Assembly (NCBI GenBank): GCA_002369155.1
Contig: DFEM01000012.1
Coordinates: forward strand, 1 to 22,544
Origin: Lachnospiraceae bacterium UBA3802
GTDB taxonomy: Bacteria; Bacillota; Clostridia; Lachnospirales; Lachnospiraceae
Length of the DNA: 22,544 nt
Direction: 5' to 3'
The position numbers and the translations under genes were made by a program. The notes beneath the pieces were generated by a model. The model did not search any database, had not been told where the DNA came from, and was given only the letters and a program-made list of their open reading frames with translations. Of this stretch, positions 17,427-22,544 are shown in pieces. How positions within the stretch are numbered: the first letter of the stretch is position 1; each line of letters opens with the position of its first letter.

Positions 17427-18825
17427 TAAAATTGACGTCATTCTTTTGTTCTTCGCTGGTTATTTTTGTAACAAAAACCGTTTTGATTATGTGATTCTCG
17501 ACCTGAAGCAATTTGAACGAATATCCTTCGTATTCAACCTCAGATTTATCGTCATTTTCAGGTATGTAACCGAGTTTGTTGATTAAAAAACCGTTAATGG
17601 TTTCAATATCGGTATCTTCGCACTCAAAATCGATTTTTAAAAGTTCGCTTAATTCTTCGAGCGGAGTCAGTCCGTCAATCTCATAACTTTTTTCGCCTTT
17701 GAGCTCAACAAAAGTTTCTTCCTTGTCGTATTCGTCAAGAATATTTCCTACGATTTCTTCAAGAATATCTTCCATCGCAACAAGTCCGCTCGTTTGTCCG
17801 TATTCGTCAATTACAATGACCATCTGAAGTTTGTCGTCTTTCATTTTTTTGAAAAGATCGTCAATCTTTCTGGTCTCCGAGACGAATCTTGCTTCTCTTA
17901 AAAGCTTCGGATATCTTTTTATCGAACCGTTTCTTTGCTTGTTGGCATCCTGATATCTTAATGCATCCTTCAAATGCAAAATTCCGATAATGTGATCCAG
18001 GTTGTCTATATAAACCGGGTATCTGCTGTTACTGCCCTCAAGCATTATCTTTATCGCATCGGAAAGTGTGGTATCCGCGTTGATACCGACAATGCTGTTA
18101 CGATTGGTCATAATATCTTTGGCTTCCTTGTCGTTAAGTTCAAAGATATTGTTAATCATTGTAACTTCGTCATCTTCGATAAGACCCTGATCGTTTGATT
18201 CCTGGACCATGGAAAGAATGTCGTCTTCTGTTACTTCATCATCCCTGTTATATTTGTTTTTGCCGATAAGATTAAAGAAAACAGTCAGTAAAAAGTTAGA
18301 AAAATCCGAAATCGGAACCATAATCAGCGATAATTTAAGCGAAAAAAGCGTAAATGCGGCTTTCGTGTATTCCGATGAATGACGTACGATTTTTCTCGGA
18401 AGAAGGAAAAACAAAAGAAAGTTAATAAAAAGAATAATGACAAAAAATGACACGACACAGACCGCAAAGAGCAAAGTCGAAGCGGAATTTGAAAAATCGG
18501 CATCCTGAAAAAGCAGTTTTATCAATGCGGATAATATCGTTTCAATCGGAATAAACATTAAAATATTAACCGTAATCAAAGCAGCATGAAAACGATTTTC
18601 ATACTTCGAACGATTTTCAAGAAAGACGGTTAATGTCTGAACATTGGGCAGAGAGATTTTATCGCTTATTTCTTCGAGATCGTTCTCGGTAAAATCCTCC
18701 ACAACGCAAAGACTGACCGAAAATAAAATTTCGGCCAATACAAGAATAAAAAGTATTAAATACGCTATCCAAAGTTCATCGAAATAAATGAAACCGGAAA
18801 GCAGAATATTATTTGTTGCTAGCAT
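17404..18825 (-). CDS. divergent CNNM/CorC-type membrane protein with CBS pair
   Basis: A 473-residue protein with the full CNNM/HlyC layout. A DUF21-type membrane domain has helices at about 17-42, 82-105, 118-145 and 160-187. A CBS pair follows (about 238-295 and 312-362; IMTNRNSIVGINADTTL and VIDEYGQTSGLVAMEDILEE), then a CorC_HlyC domain (about 378-455). The soluble half is conventional. The membrane half is not: the usual FSxxE(T/S)A signature reads LFSVSLCVVED, and the usual GExxPK reads FFLLPRK at 139-145. Homologues export Mg2+ or affect divalent cation homeostasis, but missing acidic and polar residues make transport uncertain. The start at 18825 has AGAGGT and overlaps nnrD by 17 bases. 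Old names such as hemolysin should not be used as a function. Confidence 0.9.
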   Translation of the reverse strand: MLATNNILLSGFIYFDELWIAYLILFILVLAEILFSVSLCVVEDFTENDLEEISDKISLPNVQTLTVFLENRSKYENRFHAALITVNILMFIPIETILSALIKLLFQDADFSNSASTLLFAVCVVSFFVIILFINFLLFFLLPRKIVRHSSEYTKAAFTLFSLKLSLIMVPISDFSNFLLTVFFNLIGKNKYNRDDEVTEDDILSMVQESNDQGLIEDDEVTMINNIFELNDKEAKDIMTNRNSIVGINADTTLSDAIKIMLEGSNSRYPVYIDNLDHIIGILHLKDALRYQDANKQRNGSIKRYPKLLREARFVSETRKIDDLFKKMKDDKLQMVIVIDEYGQTSGLVAMEDILEEIVGNILDEYDKEETFVELKGEKSYEIDGLTPLEELSELLKIDFECEDTDIETINGFLINKLGYIPENDDKSEVEYEGYSFKLLQVENHIIKTVFVTKITSEEQKNDVNFIDKQASK

Positions 18826-19777
18826 TCATAACCTCTAAAATAACACAATTGTTGTATATTCTGTCATCAACCTTAAGCGCAGCAAAAGCCTTTGGCATGT
18901 TCGCAAGAATATCTCTTGCCGTAGTACAGAATGCGGTAAGTTCTTTTCCTGCAAATTCTCCTGCTCTTCCGTGAAGATAAACAGCGGTATTGACTCCTCT
19001 GAATGGATATTCTTCGTTGATAATAAGAGAAGCAATCATACCTGCAAGAATATCTCCGGAGCCCGCTGTCGAAAGTGCCGAATTACCGGATTTGTTAATA
19101 TATAAATCCGTACCGTCGCTGACTCTTGTCGATGAATCCTTAAATACAGTAATAATGCCGTATTCCTTTGCAATCTTTAAAGCAAGTTCATCAAGATTGC
19201 CTTTGACTTCTTCTCCCTTAAGACCACAAAGACGGGCAAGTTCAAGAATATGAGGAGTAATGACAACGCATCGCTCCTTCCCCTTGTTGTATAAAGGATG
19301 ACTTTCATCGGCTTTAAAATCGTCTTTCAGAGCATTCTGGAATTTGTATTTAACGGAAATTGAATTTAAGGCATCCGCATCGACAATGATATTGCCGTTA
19401 AAGTTTTTAAGAATATATTCTGTTATTTTAAGAGTATCTTCCCTGATGCCGAGTCCCGGTCCTATTACAACGGAATCCGTTTTCTTTAAAAGCTTGTCGA
19501 GCTTATCCTTAAAGAAAGTATCCTTTTCGTCGAATACGGGATGTTTGATATTGTCGAACCAGTCAAATATGGCTTCGGGAATAAGAACTTTAAGTGATTC
19601 GATATTGTTTCTGTCTGTAAAAATATTTACAATTCCGCAGCCGCTTTTTAAAGCTGCCATACTACAAAAGAAGACGCATCCGGACATACTCTCGTTACCT
19701 GCTACAACGAGGACACGTCCGAATGTGCCTTTATTGCCTTTTTCGTTTCTTTTGTTTAAATGTGGATTATAATTCAT
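18809..19777 (-). CDS. nnrD: ADP-dependent NAD(P)H-hydrate dehydratase
   Basis: A 322-residue ribokinase-fold enzyme that converts S-NAD(P)HX back to NAD(P)H using ADP or ATP, repairing spontaneously hydrated cofactor. Motifs in order: NKGTFGRVLVVAGN (15-28), MSGCVFFCSMAALKSGCGIV (31-50), VVIGPGLG (103-110), NIIVDADALN (129-138), VITPHILELARL (172-183) and the catalytic STAGSGDILAGMIASL (236-251). The epimerase partner (NnrE, often fused at the N-terminus) is absent, so this is a stand-alone dehydratase. A small insertion at about 148-168 makes it longer than the commonest single-domain forms. It begins two bases after the coiled-coil gene and overlaps the CNNM gene, within the rex transcript. 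Placement after a NADH/NAD+ sensor is consistent with cofactor housekeeping. Confidence 0.94.
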   Translation of the reverse strand: MNYNPHLNKRNEKGNKGTFGRVLVVAGNESMSGCVFFCSMAALKSGCGIVNIFTDRNNIESLKVLIPEAIFDWFDNIKHPVFDEKDTFFKDKLDKLLKKTDSVVIGPGLGIREDTLKITEYILKNFNGNIIVDADALNSISVKYKFQNALKDDFKADESHPLYNKGKERCVVITPHILELARLCGLKGEEVKGNLDELALKIAKEYGIITVFKDSSTRVSDGTDLYINKSGNSALSTAGSGDILAGMIASLIINEEYPFRGVNTAVYLHGRAGEFAGKELTAFCTTARDILANMPKAFAALKVDDRIYNNCVILEVMNASNK

Positions 19778-19779
19778 GA

Positions 19780-20388
19780 TTAGTGAAGCTTATTCTCATC
19801 AGGATTATATTTCATATCAAAAATCTCTATTACATCGGCTCCGAATATATCATGCATAAATGCATATAAATCCTGAATCCTTTTCTGCTTTTCCTGCTTT
19901 CTTACAACTTTTTTCTTTAATTCGACTCGAATTTCATCAATCCATTGCGAAATCTCATTAATCTCTTCGGTGCCTTCTTTTATATCATCATAACACACTT
20001 CCATTGTTGCAAGCATCAACTTTTTATTAATTTCGTTAATTTCGTTGGGAAGATCGAGAGCTTCGTCCTGATAACTTTCGAGCTTTTGATTGCAATCCTC
20101 GACAAGTTTTTTGTTTTCTTCGATTTTTGCCGAATCAACCGATTCGGAATCCATGCTTGACGAACGGATTTCCTCCATCAGTTTATTCTTAAGAGCTTTG
20201 ATTTCTTTGGTCTCGGTATTAATCTTGCCCTGTCTTTTTAAAAGTTCATTTAATTCTTTTTCCAATGATTTGATTTCCGAATTGGAATCAATCTGCGTAA
20301 AGAGTCTGTGCCATTTATGGTCAAGAGTTAATACGGGTACCTTTTTGCCTTCCAATGCCGGTTTGTAAACTTCATCACTTCTCGACAT
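19780..20388 (-). CDS. coiled-coil protein of unknown function
   Basis: I do not recognise this 202-residue protein. It has no membrane segment, signal peptide or cysteine motif; the sequence is strongly charged (Glu/Lys/Asp/Asn). The first 30 residues (with VPVLTLDHKWHRLF) look like a short conserved binding segment. About 35-75 and 85-125 have heptad-like runs of Leu/Ile among Lys and Glu, typical of a helical hairpin or coiled coil. A helical C-terminal half follows (about 135-185), ending DLYAFMHDIFGADVIEIFDM. The start is supported by a GGGGGG-rich ribosome site before ATG 20388. It lies 12 bases after rex and two before nnrD, so it is certainly co-transcribed with them. It is probably a cytoplasmic structural or adaptor protein, but no function can be given. 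Confidence 0.82.
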   Translation of the reverse strand: MSRSDEVYKPALEGKKVPVLTLDHKWHRLFTQIDSNSEIKSLEKELNELLKRQGKINTETKEIKALKNKLMEEIRSSSMDSESVDSAKIEENKKLVEDCNQKLESYQDEALDLPNEINEINKKLMLATMEVCYDDIKEGTEEINEISQWIDEIRVELKKKVVRKQEKQKRIQDLYAFMHDIFGADVIEIFDMKYNPDENKLH

Positions 20389-20400
20389 TAAAATCCCCCC

Positions 20401-21033
20401 TTATTCTTCGTCGTCGTGGATTTTGAATGACAATTTCATAAGGCTGTCCGAAAGATGCACATTTTCAACATGAATGGAATCGGGAACATCAAGGTCAACA
20501 TGTGCAAAATTCCATATACCGCAAATATTGCATTCAACCAGTGTTTTTACAATTTCCGTCGCACCCTGCTTGGGTAAAGTAAGCACGGCAATATCTATGT
20601 TGTTTTCTTTGATAAAATCGGCAATCTTCGAAGTATGCATTATTTTCATACCGCGAACAGTCTGACCGATGATTTCTTCTTTGCAGTCAAAGATTCCTTT
20701 TACAAAGAATCCTCTTTTTTCGAAATTCATGTAATTGGCAAGAGCCTGACCCAAATTACCGGCACCGATAATTATAAGATTGTGTTTTTTGTCGAGGCCT
20801 AAAATCTTGCCGATTTCTTCATAAAGGTAATTGACATTGTAACCGTATCCCTGCTGACCGAATCCGCCGAAATGGTTAAAGTCCTGTCTTATCTGGGAAG
20901 CCGTTACGTTCATTCTTTTGGAAAGTTCTCCCGAGGATATTCTTTCCATTCCTTCATCTTTTAAATCGCCCAAATATCTGAAATATCTCGGAAGTCTGGA
21001 AATAACAACCTGAGATATGTTTTTTCCCTGCAT
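20401..21033 (-). CDS. rex: redox-sensing transcriptional repressor Rex
   Basis: A 210-residue repressor from the chosen start. Rex binds operators when NAD+ is high and lets go when NADH rises, controlling fermentation genes in Gram-positive bacteria. Residues 1-66 are the winged-helix DNA-binding domain (SRLPRYFRYLGDL; SGELSKRMNVTASQIRQDF; FGGFGQQGYGYNV). Residues 85-190 are the NAD(H) Rossmann domain with GAGNLG at 90-95. The last helix (NVHLSDSLMKLSFKI) is the domain-swapped dimer arm. The reading frame continues 22 codons upstream, but those residues do not fit the family, and AAGGGG sits six bases before ATG 21033, so I use that start. No clear Rex operator is visible at its own promoter, so autoregulation is not shown. 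Confidence 0.95.
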   Translation of the reverse strand: MQGKNISQVVISRLPRYFRYLGDLKDEGMERISSGELSKRMNVTASQIRQDFNHFGGFGQQGYGYNVNYLYEEIGKILGLDKKHNLIIIGAGNLGQALANYMNFEKRGFFVKGIFDCKEEIIGQTVRGMKIMHTSKIADFIKENNIDIAVLTLPKQGATEIVKTLVECNICGIWNFAHVDLDVPDSIHVENVHLSDSLMKLSFKIHDDEE

Positions 21034-21039
21034 GTTTAA

Positions 21040-21045
21040 CCCCTT
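21040..21045 (-). promoter_or_regulatory. ribosome binding site that fixes the rex start
   Basis: AAGGGG on the minus strand ends six bases before the ATG at 21033. The next in-frame start upstream (21099) would place the N-terminal codons across the terminator hairpin region and would add residues foreign to the Rex family. The site therefore decides for the shorter protein. Confidence 0.75.
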
Positions 21046-21062
21046 AATATATGCCAAATTGT

Positions 21063-21091
21063 AGTTTATTTCGTTAAAAAAAGGGCGACAA
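21063..21091 (-). promoter_or_regulatory. weak candidate promoter for rex
   Basis: On the minus strand, TTGTCG (21091-21086) and TAAACT (21068-21063) are separated by 17 bases; each matches its consensus box at four of six positions. The -35 would lie in the descending stem of the serA terminator. A promoter is expected here because a terminator precedes rex, but this assignment is a guess from weak matches. Confidence 0.28.
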
Positions 21092-21110
21092 AAACACACT
21101 TGCCGCCCTT
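21074..21110 (-). terminator. intrinsic terminator after serA
   Basis: On the minus strand the seven-base stem AAGGGCG (21110-21104) pairs with CGCCCTT (21087-21081) around a loop of 16 bases. Five more T residues follow the stem directly (TTTTT, 21080-21076). It lies seven bases after the serA stop and 41 bases before the rex start, so it closes the serC-serA transcript. It is the only clear terminator in the window. Confidence 0.82.
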
Positions 21111-21117
21111 ATTTGAA

Positions 21118-22281
21118 TTATTTTACTCTTCTTACTCTGAATACGCCGTCAAGAGCTTCGAGCTTTGAAATAATAGCATCGATGTCAGCACTTTCGGAAT
21201 CGATCATTGTATAAGCATAATCTCCCTTTGACTTGTTAGTCATATCGGAAATATTGATGTTTAATTCGCCGAACATGGCTGTGAACTGTGTGATCATGTT
21301 TGCAATGTTCTTATGGAAAATTGCAACTCTGGAAGCCTGTGAGCAGATTCCCATGTCACAGTTGGGATAGTTAACTGAATTGATGATATTACCGTTTTCA
21401 AGATAATCCTTCATTTCTTTAACTGCCATCTTTGCACAGTTGTCTTCGGATTCTTCTGTTGAAGCTCCAAGGTGAGGAATTACGATGCATCCGTCCTGAC
21501 CTGCAGTCTTGGGATTTGCGAAATCGGATACGTACTTACGAACCTTGCCTGCTTTGATTGCTTCAAGCAAAGCTGTTTCGTCAACAAGTACATCACGTGC
21601 AAAGTTGAGAACGAAAACGCCGTCTTTCATCTTGGAGAAAGCTTCTGCATTAATGTAATTCTTTGTAGAATCCATGGCGGGAACGTGAATAGTGATGAAA
21701 TCACAGTTCTCGTAAATTTCATCAAGGCTGTTTACATGCTTGATATCTCTGCTTAAGCTCCATGCAGCATTGATGGAAAGATAAGGATCGTATCCGTATA
21801 CTTCCATGCCGAGGCTCTTTGCAGCATTGGCAACTTTAACACCGATAGCGCCAAGTCCGATAACACCGAGCTTCTTGCCTTCGATTTCAGTACCTGCGAA
21901 AGCCTTTTTGGCCTTCTCTGCAGTTTTTGCGATATTCTCATCAGCCTTGTTTTCTTTAACCCATTCGATACCGCCAACGATATCACGGCTTGCAAGAAGC
22001 ATGCCTGCGATAACGAGTTCCTTTACACCGTTTGCATTGGCGCCGGGTGTATTGAAAACAACGATACCTTTTTCAGCGCACTTATCAAGAGGGATGTTGT
22101 TAACACCTGCACCTGCTCTTGCTACGCAAAGAAGCTTGTCTGAAAGCTCCATGTCATGCATAACGGCACTTCTTACAAGAACGCCGTCTGCATCGGCAAA
22201 ATCATCTGTTGCAACATAATTTGCATCAAAATTATCAAGACCTACCTGAGCGATAGGGTTAAGGCAATTATACTTAAACAT
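21118..22281 (-). CDS. serA: D-3-phosphoglycerate dehydrogenase
   Basis: A 387-residue 2-hydroxyacid dehydrogenase that oxidises 3-phosphoglycerate to 3-phosphohydroxypyruvate, the first step of serine synthesis. The substrate domain has ARAGAGVNNIPLDKCAEKG (55-73) and NTPGANANGVKELV. The NAD motif is GLGAIG at 142-147 with D165 after it (YGYDPY). The catalytic Arg is R229 in NFARD, and the catalytic His is H270 in IPHLGAST. Where most relatives have the catalytic Glu (DVFxxEP-type), this protein has SDFANPKT (252-259), so the third triad residue is not obvious. A single C-terminal ACT domain covers about 316-387, a short SerA type without the intervening domain. AAGGAG precedes the ATG, which overlaps the serC stop by one base (TAATG). 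The serC neighbour makes the assignment secure at pathway level. Confidence 0.93.
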   Translation of the reverse strand: MFKYNCLNPIAQVGLDNFDANYVATDDFADADGVLVRSAVMHDMELSDKLLCVARAGAGVNNIPLDKCAEKGIVVFNTPGANANGVKELVIAGMLLASRDIVGGIEWVKENKADENIAKTAEKAKKAFAGTEIEGKKLGVIGLGAIGVKVANAAKSLGMEVYGYDPYLSINAAWSLSRDIKHVNSLDEIYENCDFITIHVPAMDSTKNYINAEAFSKMKDGVFVLNFARDVLVDETALLEAIKAGKVRKYVSDFANPKTAGQDGCIVIPHLGASTEESEDNCAKMAVKEMKDYLENGNIINSVNYPNCDMGICSQASRVAIFHKNIANMITQFTAMFGELNINISDMTNKSKGDYAYTMIDSESADIDAIISKLEALDGVFRVRRVK

Positions 22282-22544
22282 TATGCATTCTCCTTCTCGA
22301 ACTTCTTCATGAATTCAACAAGTTTTTCAACACCTTCAATGGGCATGGCGTTGTAGATGGATGCTCTCATACCGCCGACGCTTCTGTGTCCTTTAAGGTT
22401 AACAAATCCTGCTTCAGTAGCTTCCTTGATGAACTTGGCTTCCATTTCAGCCTTCTTGTCTGCATCGTCAATCTTGCATACAAAAGGAACGTTCATTAAG
22501 GATCTGTCTTCCTTTACAACGGTACCCATGAAAAGCTTGGATTC
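22281..22544 (-). CDS. serC: phosphoserine aminotransferase, C-terminal part
   Basis: The final 87 codons of serC; the rest is beyond the right edge, and the frame is open to the last base ([10 protein letters not shown] at the edge). The stretch [14 protein letters not shown] and the C-terminal block [17 protein letters not shown] are specific to SerC, which transfers the amino group of glutamate to 3-phosphohydroxypyruvate with PLP. The PLP lysine lies in the missing part. The stop TAA overlaps the serA ATG by one base, a compact serC-serA operon. Confidence 0.95.
   Translation of the reverse strand, partial: ESKLFMGTVVKEDRSLMNVPFVCKIDDADKKAEMEAKFIKEATEAGFVNLKGHRSVGGMRASIYNAMPIEGVEKLVEFMKKFEKENA

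Noticed and set aside
17404..18825. Hemolysin
   Set aside because: A legacy name for CNNM/CorC proteins with CBS domains; nothing in the sequence suggests a toxin.
21031..21080. Rex operator at the rex promoter
   Set aside because: I looked for the TTGTTAA/TTAACAA-type palindrome. Only isolated half-like pieces (TTAACG, GTTAAA) occur, without proper spacing or symmetry.
21034..21099. 22-codon N-terminal extension of Rex
   Set aside because: No ribosome site fits the upstream start, the residues do not belong to the Rex fold, and a good site precedes the internal ATG at 21033.
1..22544. CRISPR arrays, mobile elements, tRNA or rRNA genes, defence systems
   Set aside because: No spaced direct repeats, transposase or integrase motifs, terminal inverted repeats or RNA gene signatures were seen; nearly all of the DNA is occupied by housekeeping-type genes.

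Overview
The window is a dense, almost fully one-directional stretch of a low-GC anaerobic Firmicute chromosome. All 20 genes I accept lie on the minus strand, two of them cut by the window edges, and no intergenic gap exceeds about 85 bases. Electron-bifurcating NfnAB, formate-THF ligase with FolD, Rex, a SpoVB/MurJ-type flippase and A/T-rich codon use point to Clostridia, most plausibly Lachnospiraceae. That placement is inference from gene content; there is no rRNA here to settle it. There are no tRNAs, CRISPR arrays, insertion sequences or phage genes.

In the direction of transcription (right to left) the layout is as follows. (1) 22544-21118: the end of serC and all of serA, the phosphorylated serine pathway, closed by a hairpin terminator. 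(2) 21033-17404: rex (NADH/NAD+ sensor), a coiled-coil protein of unknown function, nnrD (repair of damaged NAD(P)H) and a divergent CNNM/CBS membrane protein, packed with gaps of 2-12 bases or overlaps. (3) 17426-17398: a near-consensus sigma-A promoter whose extended -10 uses the stop codon of the CNNM gene. It drives yebC, then metY, a GtrB-like glycosyltransferase, a multi-pass membrane protein with a long disordered tail, and ftsK/spoIIIE. (4) 9781-3346: a one-carbon and redox block of fhs, folD, a zinc-ribbon/TPR membrane protein, nfnA and nfnB. (5) 3344-1: a second zinc-ribbon membrane protein, rlmH, a MurJ/SpoVB flippase and the start of a COG2509-type FAD dehydrogenase.

The genes suggest a working theme. 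Serine feeds one-carbon units into THF. Fhs and FolD interconvert formate, formyl-, methenyl- and methylene-THF using NADP(H). NfnAB links NADPH to NADH and reduced ferredoxin, and Rex reads the NADH/NAD+ ratio. A second theme is the envelope: a polyprenyl-phosphate sugar synthase beside a putative membrane acceptor enzyme, FtsK, and a lipid II-type flippase.

Most of the window is ordinary housekeeping. The least explained parts are the two N-terminal zinc-ribbon membrane proteins flanking nfnAB, the tailed membrane protein overlapping ftsK, the coiled-coil protein after rex, the CNNM homologue with a degenerate transport signature, and a SerA that seems to lack the usual catalytic glutamate.
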